In this document: piece by piece, positions 33,424 to 46,673 of the stretch
Position numbering within the stretch: the first letter of the stretch is position 1
How the letters are laid out: the number at the start of each line of letters is the position of its first letter
Origin: Pyrenula massariospora
Taxonomy: Eukaryota; Ascomycota; Eurotiomycetes; Pyrenulales; Pyrenulaceae
Assembly (NCBI GenBank): GCA_021030905.1
Contig: JAGFMI010000003.1
Location: 930,001 to 994,000 of the forward strand
DNA: 64,000 nucleotides
Direction: 5' to 3'
Notes under the pieces: generated by a model
Told to the model about the DNA's origin: nothing
The model's input: the letters and a program-made list of their open reading frames with translations, nothing else
The model's database searches: none
Made by a program: the position numbers and the translations under genes

Positions 33424-34571
33424 CTAACTCAACCCCGCCATCCTCCTCACAGCCGCATTCCTCACCGTCCTCCCCTCGCCCTCAATCCCCAGCCCCTCCA
33501 ACGGACCCCCATCCTCCCTCATCGCCAACTCCGTCAACACCCTCCCCAACTCCTTCTGCGTCAAGCGTCAGCTTCCCCATCACCAACGAACCCACAGAAA
33601 CAAAACTCACCGTCGGACTAACCTGCCCCTTAAACCCCCTCCTCACGATCGGCGCCACCAGCGTATCCGCCACGCGCAGCTGCCAGCTCGTGCGCCGCCC
33701 CATGACGAGCGGGTGGATCTCCGGGTGGTTCAGCGCGTCGACGAAGGCCGGGCGCACGCTGTAGGCGCGGATGGTCGGGGAGGATTTGGAGAGGGCGAGG
33801 AGGGCGGTTTCGGCTTGGCCTTTGATGCGGCCGAAGAGGGGGGTGAATGCGCCGGGGGTTGTTGTTGCCTGGGAGAGGGGGAGTGTTAGGTTAAAGGGGA
33901 AAAGGAGGGAGGGGAAGGGGGAGGTACGCCTTCGCCTGTGAGGGGTGGTCAGTGGAGTTCTGAGTAGAGATTGGGGAGAGGGACGGACCGGACACGTAGA
34001 CAAATTTCAGCGTGCCGTCGGTGGGCAGTTTGCTGAAAGCTTTTGCTGCCGCGAGCGGCCAGTCACGCGTGATCTTTATGTACTCCCTTTGAGAAGTGTG
34101 TCAGATCCTGGCTGCCAATGCAGACAATCTTGCACATCCATATGCCGATTACATGACGTAAAGAAATCAGACGATCAAACATCTCCACTCCCCAACCCGA
34201 AAACAAAGTCAATTCCACCTCCTCCACCCTGATCCTCCCAATCTGAGCAAGCCCTTCCACCCCCCACAAAGCCATCAAAGGTAAAAAGGAACAAGAAACT
34301 CAAAAACTTACTCCCTCCCAACATCATTCTGGCTAACCCCCTGAGCCCAGATCACCCCATCCGCCCCCTTGAGCTTCTCCAGCACCTCCTCGGGATACGT
34401 CCCAAAATTGTGATGAATAATCACCTCGCAGTTCGCGTGGTCCTCGGCCAGCGGGACGGGCCGGCGCGAGAGGATGGAGAGCTTGCTCACGGTGGAGGGG
34501 GTTAGGGAGAGAATGTGAGAGAGGACGGCTGTGCCCACTAGGCCTGTTGGGCCGGTGAGGATTAGATGCAT
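33424..34571 (-). CDS. NAD(P)-binding Rossmann-fold protein (NmrA/epimerase-like), 251 aa
   Basis: Short-chain NAD(P)-dependent epimerase/dehydratase-like protein. Exons 34312-34571, 33989-34086, 33928-33935 (8 nt), 33611-33868 and 33424-33555. The N-terminus carries the glycine-rich dinucleotide site LILTGPTGLVGTAVLSHIL, followed by SKLSILSRRPVP and a strand ending GADGVIWAQG. Later come ITRDWPLAAAKAF, LKFVYVSGEGATTTPG, FGRIKGQAE and YSVRPAFVDAL. The C-terminus reads KELGRVLTELAM and VRNAAVRRMAGLS. The ATG ending at 34571 (MHLILTG) is the first in frame. Resembles fungal relatives of HTATIP2-type oxidoreductases; substrate unknown. The third coding exon is a micro-exon that encodes part of the conserved SGEGA segment. 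Confidence 0.85.
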
Positions 34572-35418
34572 TGTTTGGTGGGGTTTTGGGATGGTCAAGG
34601 AAGAGGTGGTGGAGAAGGGGGAATTAAATTGAAATAGCCAGGGAATAGCGGTGGAGGGGCATATGTAGTGATATGGGTTTGCTGTGTGAGGTTTTTGCGA
34701 CGGCGGACGAAAAAGGGGACGAAAGTTGGCTGGGGATGGGGGATACGGGGTACGAGGGGAGGCGACGCGGTTAGGGGATAAGGCTATTGGATGGCCTTCT
34801 TTTTGCTAGGGGATGATGAGTTTTGGACAGAGGGAAGAGGACAAGAAGGCAGAACAATAACGCGTCAATTGTGAGAGAAAAGCAGGGTTGAAGCGAGATC
34901 TTACTACCAAGCTTATAGCTGAGCCACAGTCAGCATCTGATGGAGCCTAACTCCGGAGGAGAGCGGAACGCGGCGGAACTCTTCGACCGAACCTTCGTAT
35001 TGAGGCATCGCTCCATCCGCATTTGGCAAACGGGTTGAGCGAGTTTTTGTTCTTGACTCGTCGATCGAATATGGACGTTGTTTTAGTACATTGAAACGAA
35101 ACTACGGCAACCTTTGATCGTATCGATCTGCTCGCGGGCGCAGGCGGCCCAACCACTTCCATGCATAGCCTCAATAGCTACTACCAGGAAAGCCGGGTTT
35201 TACTTAAAAGTGAAGACTACGGACGATTGTATGAGGACATAATGTGTAGCCAGCGCTGATCATAACGCATCGTCAATAATATAATTAAAATAATTTGAAC
35301 GAAAATCTTTGACATACTTGCCTTGAGCTACAGAAGATCTAACTTACCTAGCGAATGTAGCAGTCGCGATGCCTACAATACATAAAGATTCCTCGCGCAT
35401 GAACACCAACTCCGATAC
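34572..35418. other. Intergenic
   Basis: About 850 nt, probably the promoter of the NAD(P)-binding gene and the 3' flank of the second Cys-rich gene. No gene seen. Confidence 0.5.
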
Positions 35419-35763
35419 CTAGCAATCCGTAAGCAGCGGCGACTCCTCAGAAACATGCTCGCCTGCGGTGTAAACATTCAAACAGACATTGCAGTTCAAT
35501 GGATTCTTCCCACACCGTTCGCACTGCAGGCTAATGTCATCCTCGACAGCTTCCAGATGTCCCTGCTCCTTACACTCCTTACACGTTCCTAGGAGGTGGG
35601 CTTCCAAAAGCGCTAGCTTGCATGGCGCTGGCTTCTTCGGCTTGGTCAGAAAGGCCCAGCGGCATCGAGGGGACTCGTTACAGCCGCACGGGCAGCGTTT
35701 GCCGCCGAGCTGGAAGGTGGCGGTTGAGTGACAGTGAGGACAATGGATACGTCCTTGGACCAT
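35419..35763 (-). CDS. Small Cys-rich (zinc-ribbon-like) protein, 114 aa
   Basis: Single-exon 114-aa protein with 15 cysteines: CPHCHSTATF, CPCGC, PRCRW, APCK, CKECKEQGH, CERCGKNP, CNVC and a final TDC. The N-terminus and the spacing of the last two CxxC pairs parallel the protein at 4079-4420, though this one is richer in cysteine. No signal peptide or membrane helix. The start follows a purine-rich leader (TATGGTCCAAGG). Probably a zinc-binding intracellular protein; no named family recognised. Confidence 0.6.
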   Translation of the reverse strand: MVQGRIHCPHCHSTATFQLGGKRCPCGCNESPRCRWAFLTKPKKPAPCKLALLEAHLLGTCKECKEQGHLEAVEDDISLQCERCGKNPLNCNVCLNVYTAGEHVSEESPLLTDC

Positions 35764-36477
35764 ATTTGCAGGTTTCCCCTTGGTGGACAGAGAGCGTGGA
35801 TGAACTGCTTTGGATGCGGGTCAAGTGTTGAGTGCTGTTCGGAATGCCGGGGTCTTCTTGGTTACCTCGTCGTCAGCGGCTGGTTGTATAAGAGTTGAGT
35901 ATGCGCGCATGCGGACGCAGATTTTTGTCTCTTATACTCGTTTAACATCATACGTTCAATCGGAGAATGAGTCAGTCCTTCGTCTTTGAGGCATTGTGTG
36001 TTGGACAAAGCCCATTGATCCTGGACAAACACCCTAACAGCTGGACAATGAAGATAGGACATGAGAATGCTCAGAGTAGTAATCTAGTAAGTTTAGGCTT
36101 AGAAGGCAGAATACTATGTTCCTGGTCGGACCTGTCTGCTTGACCACCCATAAGCTCAGGTTGCTCCGAAATAGCAACTAGGAACCAAATTGTAATTCAG
36201 ACGCCAGGCTTGTAGGAATCCATGTGAATCATCAAGGCCACATTTGGACTTTAAATCACTCCAGTTTACTTTGATAGTGGTCGATCGAAATGTTAGATCA
36301 TGTCAACGTGGTTGCTAAGGGTGTAGGGATCGCCCCTTTAGTTAGAGCTTTCACGTGCTTGGAGTCTCCAACATGCCGCCTGCGGCAAGCTTACCTTCAA
36401 TCCGCAACACATACTTTCTCGCGCGATGCGAAGCTTCCTAACGTGGCGCAAAGATGTGTTAGTCTTTAAAGCTCGCC
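35764..36477. other. Divergent intergenic region
   Basis: About 710 nt between the second Cys-rich gene (minus) and RCY1 (plus), so it should carry both promoters. No other feature seen. Confidence 0.5.
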
Positions 36478-39272
36478 ATGTCGGATTTCAAGAGGGCTCC
36501 TCGTCCTGGGAGCCGCCCTCGCAAAGATGCGCCTCCCCGGAAGGACCCATTGGCCTCCCTGCGAATGGCAGAGATCCTAAGCTCCAAGCCATATCTCCCC
36601 TTGGGTAAGTTGAGAATCATTGCTTTGGTCGACTTTGAGGGGCATACTGACTCAATTCAGAGCTTATCTCCCTCATCGTCGATCAATTAGCTGTCCCCGA
36701 TCTGCTCCGCTTTGCGAGAGTCTCCAGGCGAATGCAAGAGATGGTATATGACGACTCAAGATGGATCCAGAGACTTAGAAAGATGGGCTGCTGGAATGAA
36801 GCTGAAGCGAGAAAGCTTGCCGAATCTACAAATCCTCTGCCATCTCCAGATAGCCCGGCCTTCAGGCGGCAGTCAGTAGGAAAGGGTCTAGCTCCCAACG
36901 TTCAAGTACCTTCGAGTCCTAGACAATCTACGGGTAGGGGACTTCCACATCAAGGGACGCATGTGAAGAGGAAATCAACGATCTCGAGCATTACAGACGG
37001 ATTTGACACCGTAATGCTCTCTTCTTCGGGAACATCCCAAAACGGGATTGTACATGATCGCGCCAATGAATTACACGTGCTGGAGCATCTACGATCCATC
37101 CGCGGGCAGGCCCGTGAAGAGTATGGAAAAGCGTATAAGATTCTGGCGCCTTTTTATAATGACATCGCCGAGTCCCATGCGACGTCAAATTATCTCATCT
37201 TTCAAACTTATCCTCTCCCAGAGGACCAAGCCCGGATGCTACGGCAGCTGATGACGTTTGCCAAAAGTGACATGTCTCAGGACGCTACTACTCGACAGCT
37301 GTGCTTGGAGAATGCCACCTCAGCATTTGAGAAGGCTGCGTTGAACGAGTTTCGGCAGGGCTACGAAGCTCGAGATATTAGTGGTCAAGCACGAAAGTAT
37401 GCTCGAGTACTATATACGCTAAATGGAGGCCAGTCTAGTGTCGACCTTTTCATACATCACAATAAGCTGGTGCTGCAGAAAGACAGATTAGGACTTCCCT
37501 CAGATGCGGTCGATTTCTATACTGGCAGAGGAGTTGTGTCGTTGGAGCGGACACAATCCTTCTTCAATCGCCTGACTGTAGCGTATCAAGAGGAAAGCGC
37601 AAACCTAGAAAGCATATTCCCAATGCCTGAAGACGTTGCTCAACGTTTTCTAGACAAAGTGGGGAAAGATGTCATGTCTCCTTATTTGACAGCGCTGTTT
37701 GATGAAGCCCACGATCGAGGCATAGAGAACTACCTCGAGATAGTTCCCGGAGCATTTGCGCAGACTGCTCACTTCGCCTCTGATCTCTCTCCAGGTGGCA
37801 GTCCGCCGGAAGCATTCCAGCAAGTAGTCAAGCGGACGCTGACTGACATCTTCGAACCGCACTTGGATCTCTATCTCAAAGAGGAGCTTGATTCTTTTAA
37901 GTCAAAAACCGAGTCTAGGACCGCAGAATGGGATCGAGCTTTATCTGAGCAAGCTGCTTCAACAGAGTCCTTTCTCATGTCCAACATCAATCGCCAAGCT
38001 GACAAGAAGGACTTTTTGACATCCTTTAAGAAAGTTGTCATGATGCCAGTCAACATCCTGCCTAGCTTTCCGACAATGTCGAGCAACAAGGGAACTGCGA
38101 AAGCTCTTGTTAATGGCGAGGCAATTGAATCACATAATTCCGTCAGACGGCCAGACATGTCTACGCCAGTCTCCCTCTCAGGAACCTCCACTCCAGTCCC
38201 ACAAGAGGCACCAACGACCGAGCTAGCCGCCAAAGCCGCTATCATGACCTCCAAGCTTGAAGGGATACGCTCCCTCTTCAGTATAGAAGTCGCGCTTACG
38301 CTTGTACACATCGCTAAACAATCTCTCGAACGCGTCGCCCAATTTGCTTACCTCCTTCCTCCCGTTGGTGAATACGCCAAATCCCAATGTAGCTCCATTT
38401 TTATCACACTCCTCCACACGATTGGCAATAAGCATGTAAAGATTGGCTTTGACAAAGCTGTGTCTCATCTTTCATCATACAATTCTCGCTCTCTCCCCAC
38501 CGAAGAACACTCGACTCCAGCAGTCCAACCGCTCGCCACTTTCCTAGAACTCGTCAATGTTGGCGACCTCATCCAACAAATGCTAGACGTCTTCTACGAG
38601 CAAGAACTCATCGCTCCACGCCTAACCGACCGCTCCGACTTCCTCGACCCCACCAACAAGGAGAAGAAGAAATTCGAGCAAATGCTCGATGAACGCGTCG
38701 CCGCCGGCCTCAGCAAAGGCATCGACGTCCTCATGGACGAAATCGAGTACCTCTGCGCCACCACACAGTCTCCCTCAGACTACAACCCTCCACCCGACGC
38801 TCCCATCGACGTCGGCCCGACCGACACCAGCACGCGCATCCTCGCCCTCCTCGAAACCCACCTCAAGCTCCTCCCCGGCACCGCCGACAAAAACCTTCTG
38901 GATGTTTTCGCCTCCGAGGTCGGCCTGCGTCTCTTCGGCGCCCTCTGCAAACACCTCAAGCGCCAGCGCATCTCGACCACGGGCTCTCTCCGGCTCATTG
39001 CGGATGTGAATGCGTACTACGCGTACATCTCGACGCTGCGGAATGCGGATCTGCTGATGTATTTCCGCGCGCTAAGGGAGTTGAGCCATGTGTATTTGAT
39101 TGAGGGGCGCGATGCGAAGGGGATCGCGGAGGTGGTGGCGGATGTGGAGAGGTGGAAGGGGGTGTTTCGGCCGGAGGAGGTGTTGGAGTTTGCGGAGAGG
39201 AGGGCGGATTGGTTGGCGGTTAGGGCGGGGGTGGAGAGGGCGATGTTTGGGGCGGGGTGTAGGGTTATGTGA
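36478..39272 (+). CDS. RCY1: Recyclin-1 (F-box, exocyst Sec10-like), 912 aa
   Basis: F-box protein of the Rcy1/Sec10 superfamily that supports endosome-to-plasma-membrane recycling. Exons 36478-36604 and 36661-39272. The N-terminus is basic and Pro-rich. An F-box lies at about residues 42-85 (LPLELISLIVDQLAVPDLLR, FARVSRRMQEMVYDDSRW). The rest is the long helical Sec10-like region, with landmarks LRSIRGQAREEYGKAYKIL, FYTGRGVVSLERTQSFFNRL, YLEIVPGAFAQTAHF, LFSIEVALTLVHIAKQSLER and LVNVGDLIQQMLDVFYEQEL. Close to the end comes RISTTGSLRLIADVNAYYAY. Full length for the family. The coding strand is C-rich up to about 39.0 kb and then G-rich to the stop. Confidence 0.94.
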
Positions 39273-40508
39273 TGTGGGGTTGGGAGAGACGATATATGGA
39301 TTTTGTGTTGATAGATATACGTCTGAGTTATCTACTTTGATCTCCCCCCCGGACATATTTGATTCCTAGGATACGCGTCTTCTTCCATGATGAGCTCGCA
39401 TGACTAGTCCCCTCTCCTCCACCTTCTGCCGTAGATACAAGATGGCCACCACCCGACACTATATACTTCTCTTCTCGACTAGCGTTCTCATCCCAGTTCC
39501 CTCTCCCTTGGACTCTGAAGAGAAGCGGATGACATATTTCCCGGAACACTGTAGAGTATGTGTGTATGCACCGTGGTCTTTAATCCATTCTGTGCGTTGA
39601 CTGTCTAGGCTTGAGCAAATCCCGCCTACTAATGGAGAGGTGCATGCATTGGATGGACGGTACATAGGCCTTGTCTGAAGGATGGCGGTTTATGGGGCTT
39701 GTTGGTCAGAGAACGGGCAATGTGTATATCGAAAGCAACCCGTCTCGAAAGCTTACCGTACAATTCCCCTGGGATGAGGTGTTTGTGCCATTTTGTAGGT
39801 ACTTTCTATCAGGAGCTATCGTGTCGCGTTGTGCGGGATTGTTAGGGGGTTTGTGGGGTGGTGGGGGGAAGGGAGGGCTTTTGTTGGTTTGGGGGTTTCT
39901 TTGTTGTTGGCGTTGATGGGCTAGCGTTGGGAGGGTGTGGTGTGAAGGAGGGTCGAAGGGCATTGTGGTTGGATTTGGGATGGGATGGGACGGGACGGCT
40001 GGGATTAAGTACCGGGTTATTTTTTGTGTATGACTGTTTGGTTGGAAAGGATTTGGTTCGATCCATTTTCAGTATCAGACTTCGTTGAGGTGGCCATCGT
40101 TAGATCATGGGCGTGGAGGCGTAGACAGTGCGTTATAGTACGCTAGCGCCACGGTTGAAGCTGGCAGGGCACTGAGGGGGCATTTTTTTCTTTCGCAGAG
40201 AGATAATCCTGAGTCCTTTAGCCATTTCAAGCAGGCTGGGTTGAAAGGAATTGAGTTCTTTAGCAGTTTCTGCTAGAGGATGGCGAGGCTTGGTTAATTC
40301 TGTTGTATGGAGAGTCAAAAGAAGAGAAAAAATACGTGGCTAATAGGTAATTGTGTCGATCGACCTACAGTATACCTATCCAATCAAGAGAATGGTTTTC
40401 CTTCCAGAGGCAGTCGGTAAGAGAGCATAACGATAGATTTCTATTTGTCGGATGTAAAAAAAACGCCAACGGTGACATTCCGTCTGAGAAAACACATTAA
40501 AAACTCCT
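39273..40508. other. Convergent intergenic region
   Basis: About 1.2 kb between the 3' ends of RCY1 and the HET gene. A strongly G-rich plus-strand tract (about 39840-39930) is the only notable feature. Confidence 0.5.
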
Positions 40509-42703
40509 TCATACCAGCCTGACAATCTCATGCTTCTCCCTTGAGATCTTGAGCTTCATTTTCTCTGGAAGGTCAAGGGTATGCGGAAATTGGGCCACGC
40601 CAACACGTTGGTATTGATTATCGTCCTCCTTTTCTAGAACCAACGCAGTCCAGCACCTTCCGGGAAGGCGTCTCACAAGCGTCATGATGTAAAAAAACTT
40701 GGGCAGCTTTGTTGCTTGATAGTCGTCCAATAAGATGTACTTCCTGGATTCATAAATTTTCAAGTCTTCTTCGGTGAGCAATAATTGCTGGATAATAGCT
40801 GAGATTTGAAGCATACCCGTTTCAGAGGCTGAGAGGAGCTGTGCAGCGGTATTCCCTTGCTGGAGTGCGGTTTCGATTGTGATGGACAGGTTTTGAAAAG
40901 ACAAAGGTGACCACGAGGGGTGGAACGCTCGCCGAGGAGGACAGGGATGACCGAGAAAGAGTAGGCTTGCGGGTAGGAATCGTTTCCATAATCCCCAAAC
41001 ATAGGTGTCTCCTGTGATCTCCCTAACACGCCCCGCAAGTCCATCTAACGCATAAAAACAGTCTGACGGTCTGGTGATAGCACGACGCGAAAAGTCAATC
41101 AAGAGCATAAACCATGGTAGGTTGAGGCCGTCCCGACCACCTGAGTACTGAAGAAGAGGATTAGGCCCGGAATATGGAAATAGTAGATCGAGCATCCGAG
41201 TTGGGCAAAATCGTTCCGTTCCTGCTACTTCCTCACGGTCGTAGCCGTGTCTTGTATGATAGTCAAAATGATCCACGGGAACACCGGATCCTTCACAACG
41301 GGATGCTTCCAGACATCGCCAGTAAATTCGATCATGATACCAATACAAGACACGAGGAGAAAGCAAGTCTTCTTGCAAAGTCCAGGCTCTGTTATGAAGT
41401 GGGCTATAAAATCGAGGAAGCAAATAGTTAGAGGCAGCTTCAGAGCCATGCCAACAAAAATCAAACAGCCTACAGGTCTCGCTACAGCCCACGGACATAC
41501 TTCGCTGCTTGAAGAGGCCCTGATTGGCATTTGTGCTCGAAAGGGCCGAGATGGTGACCGTAGCGTTTTCATATATGCTTTGCATACAAGACACCTCAGA
41601 GTGCCAGTCCAAATCATCATCCTGGATGATACAGAGAGCATCTATGGTCGCAGCTTAGCTTCAATACAGATTCTCTTATTAAACAAAATGGATACTGCCA
41701 AACATGAACTTGCAACAATATTTGCAGACTTACCAACCCAAATGTATTGAAGGCCGATACTACGAACCAAATAGATGGCGTCTCGCAATGTCTTAGGGAA
41801 ACTGGCGTCCGCCATAGGCTTGCAGTGAAGGTCCAAGTTCTGCTTAGTCGTCCTGAGGGTTTGAGATTTGTCAGGCCCCCAGCAATATGACAAGGCGGCG
41901 TACTTGAGTGGCACGTCAGATTGCACGGCTGTGCGATACTCAACTAACAAAGAGACCCGTTCGTCGACTGAATGTCCAACATCCAACAAACGTTTTGGTG
42001 TGTCTGCCCGACTGTAGTGAGCTGAGCAGCGAGAATGGTTGTTGTAACAATCAGATATCCAGGATCGAACTTGCTCGAAGACCATTGGGTCATCACTTCT
42101 CGAGCTTAAAGAGGCTGCTAGCTCATTACTTGAAGTGAATGCTGCAATCATCTCGAGCTGAGGCCGATGCGAAGCTAGATCAATGCATTTAACGATCGCG
42201 AGAGCGACCGAGTTCTTCGTTCCTTCCTCCGTTCGGTCGGGAATATTCAGCTGTAGAACAATACTCCTCACTTCTTCGAGGTCAGTCAGGTCCGTCGACA
42301 ACGTTTGCGATAGCATCCGTAGATACACAATCCGGCAAAATGCACATCCCAGTACTGAACATTCTAGAAGTTCCATAAAGTCATTATGCAGCACGAACAG
42401 GTCAGGTTCCCCGAAAGGCTTTGACTTTATCCATGGGTGACTAGTCCACGTAAAGAATTTGGATAAGTCGTGCTTGCGTGTGTCTAGTACCCATTTTCCT
42501 CTTGAGAAGTGGCCACTGTTCAAAAGCTTTCGGCAACCATCGCACAGATTCTGGCCAGGCAAGATGGCGCTATGATTTACTTTGAATGTCCTCCCATACT
42601 GATCCGTAGTAAAGACTCCGTTATTGTGCAGGACGGCGTCAACGTATTGCTGCTGAGAGGGAATAATGAGATCGATCCACTCATAACGTAGGTTACGATC
42701 CAT
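40509..42703 (-). CDS. HET-domain protein, 700 aa
   Basis: Heterokaryon-incompatibility (HET) domain protein; in other fungi such proteins trigger cell death after non-self recognition, though most members have no proven role. Exons 41734-42703 and 40509-41641. The N-terminal region has a zinc-finger-like cysteine set common to this family (LCDGCRKLL, CSVLGCAFCRIVYLRML). The HET core begins near residue 262: LKYAALSYCWGPDKSQTLRT, FPKTLRDAIYLVRSIGLQYI, WVDALCIIQDDD, MQSIYENATVTISALSS, then PLHNRAWTLQEDLLSPRVLY. The intron splits WVD exactly within the core. The C-terminal half is helical with no recognised domain. The first ATG in frame gives MDRNLRYEWIDL. No defects seen. Confidence 0.93.
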
Positions 42704-44092
42704 CACAGCCTTGTTGATATATTGTTGATGGCTCGCTTTTAAGTTTCGATTTCTAGTTTGCAACTATAGGACCCTCGTCTCTCGCCTGCGTTTAGCTAGC
42801 ATGAACTATGACATCTGAAAGTTCATAACACATAATACAGCGGCCCATGCATTCAGGATAAGAGAAGAAAGTAGATGATCAGACGAAGCAGTCGAAGAGC
42901 TGAATGCCTGAGCCTCTCGGACTGACGACCGGATGGGCTCAGCTCGGCATCTGCACGGGCAGTACTCTCGGTTGACTTCCGCTCCAATAAGTGCCTCGAG
43001 ACTCTGCAAGGCTGCTGTAAACTTGTCAAAGGTTCTGCCTCCACAGCCCCTACCATGCATCACCCTCCAATCATACTAGCGTTAGAACTCTTTTCAGGGC
43101 GTCCCCTTTGACCTCAGTGGTAAGTGTGTACACACACAGTCTGACCAACATGACCTAATGGTAACCTCTCAGACAAATGCAATTTTACCTCATCATTGGA
43201 CAAAAATTTTTCATTTTCCGGCGTTCAAACATTGAACCTCTCGTGTCTGTCAGACCATCGGACTTGCTGTGACCGAAGTCGGTCGACACACATCGAGCGG
43301 ATTAATTCGAGGCGGGAGGATCTGATAGCACCTTTATCCTTCTGTGCACACCGTAATGATGAAAATCGATGGCCAGTTATCTTTGATCCACCCCACTCAG
43401 CACCAGCGCGCGTGAAGCCATGAAACTGAAAAACCCACGAGTGTCTGCAGTCGGAGAAGCCTCGAACACCTTGCCGGCCAATAGTTTATCCGCGCACACC
43501 AAGCCCCGACGGGATCTTCAACAACCTTTCTCTTTCGCTACCAGCGACGCATTTGAGCAACGTCGCCCCTGCTCTTGCCTTAGACCTTTACAATACCATC
43601 ACCGACTTCCTGCTGACTGCTACTCGCACAGCTCTCGTTTCACCATTCGCAATCTTCGGCGAAAGGAGGAGGGCAGGAAGAGAGAGATCAAGGTGGTACT
43701 GGGGCAGCGGAGATTATGGCTATGGTTTGCACGTAGTAGTAGACATGAACGCAATGCAGTCTAACGACATGTCCATTTCTCAATTTGCGGTTGACAATTA
43801 AAATTAAAGCTTGCTCCTGTATGCCCTAAGCAAAGCAATGTCTGCAAGAGAGCGACGGTTCAATGTTCTTAAACTTTTGCTGCAGGGACGCCTTAGCGTA
43901 AGAATCTCCAGCGCGGGGAGGAAAGCCATTTTTGGCGTCATGCCAGGGACGGAATTTGGTGACTCAAAAATTTATCTGCGCCCTCGAATTCCCAACAGCT
44001 TTTTCAATTAACATACGAGAGCTGCCTCATACTGGCTTTCCACTCCCTATCGCTCATTTCTTTATCTAGCGGTCGTTGGACAGCAATTCGTC
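42704..44092. other. Divergent intergenic region
   Basis: About 1.4 kb between the HET gene (minus) and the DAHP synthase gene (plus). A plus-strand open frame at about 43429-43801 has some protein-like text (VAPALALDLYNTITDFLL) but no ATG, intron signals or family match; see rejected items. Confidence 0.4.
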
Positions 44093-45431
<1,339 letters not shown>

Positions 45432-45906
45432 GGTCTTTGTATTATAAGTGAGCGAAAGTAGGATTTATATCGGGTGCAAAAGTTTCTGGCATTGCTCGGC
45501 GTCGGGTTATAAGACTTGGATTGGCCAGTGTGATTGGGTTATTGCTTTGGCTCTCAATTTGATGTTTTGTTGTTCGATACCAGAATCCCCCGTTCTGGAG
45601 AATTTGAAGGATGAATTGGAACGCTTATCTATAGAATACCTTTGCTTGACCTACGGCTTCGTCGCTTCCTGAAATCTCGCAATTGGCCTTCCTGACTTTG
45701 GATACCTGCTTTTAACCGCTACAGCGTGGGGAGATCGACCGCCCAGGTGAAACATAGATCGAGGAGACGAAGGATCGGACAAACGCAAAAAAGAGCGCTT
45801 TCAATACCCTGGGAGATGATGGAAACAGAATGGTTCTGCCGAGTTCCCGACAGACAATAGACCATCTTTGAATATTCACCACCCTTCTTCTGTCCTGTTT
45901 GTTCTT

Positions 45907-46440
45907 CTATCTGATAGAGAGGCACTGAATCTTTACGCCTTCTGATTCGTCTTCAGCAAAGTTGTCAGCAGTCTGCAAATGAAGTGCTACGTTGAAGATC
46001 TTACCACGGACTCCGGCTTGCCCGTCTTCTTCTCCTCTTTGGGCAACGTTCAGCATCAGCATCGCAAGCCACGCTTTCTCATGGATTGAACTCACGTCAG
46101 CCTGTTCTATAAGCTCCTATGACAAATTCAGGACAACGATATTGTCACACAGAGTTCCTTCAGGTTCCTTCCTCAAACCGTTCTCTGTGGATATAAAGAC
46201 AACGCGTGTCGCAGAGCGTTCAGCTGGAGCAGGGTAGTAGCTGGCGCCCGCCGGTGTACCCAGAAGAGCAAGTTGATAGCTCGCTGTCGAGGCTCTTTAC
46301 TACAATATACGACGGTCATGACAGGCCTGTCGTACACTTTCCCCATGGCTATGTAGGTTAATTGGGACACTTGTGGGCGAGAATGAAACGTAGCTGAGGA
46401 ATGCGGCGGTCGCTCCCCGCCTCCGAGAAGCAAGCCGAAA
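45907..46440 (-). pseudogene. Decayed coding relic of unknown family
   Basis: Minus-strand text in one frame looks protein-like. It runs FLSYVSFSPTSVPINL, then two adjacent stops, LALLGTPAGASYYPAPAERS, RVVFISTENGLRKEPEGTL, CDNIVVLNLS, a single TAG, and VSSIHEKAWLAMLMLNVAQR to a final stop. A neighbouring frame just upstream gives SELHFFDDKGNYDIHVLQRF. Several stops and a frame change rule out a full product. Family not recognised, and it may be chance; the MITE copy lies about 150 nt upstream in the sense of this relic. Confidence 0.25.
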
Positions 46441-46595
46441 GTCGTGTGAAGCTGAATCGCTGAAGAACGTGAATGTCGTAATTACCTTTATCATCGAAGA
46501 AGTGCAGCTCGCTTTGGAAAGGACGCCCTCTATCACGCTGCGCCTCTCGTAGATAAGCCCCTGTCAACTCCAACGGAAAGCCTCTCGAGGCTGGG

Positions 46596-46673
46596 TGTCA
46601 GGAGTCGTGGCGTATACAATGTACGCCAGGCGGGCGCCAGTGCTAACAATCAGATGCGCCACGACCCCTGACA
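46596..46673. mobile_element. Short TIR element (MITE-like), copy 2
   Basis: 78 bp bounded by near-perfect inverted repeats, TGTCAGGAGTCGTGGCG on the left and the complement of TGTCAGGGGTCGTGGCG on the right. The interior shares GGCGCCAGTGCTAACAATCA with the copy at 6044-6123 apart from scattered substitutions. Same orientation as copy 1 in this window. Confidence 0.7.

Noticed and set aside
43429-43801. Plus-strand open frame of about 124 codons with protein-like text between the HET and DAHP synthase genes
   Set aside because: No ATG near its start, no convincing acceptor or donor signals, and no recognisable family.
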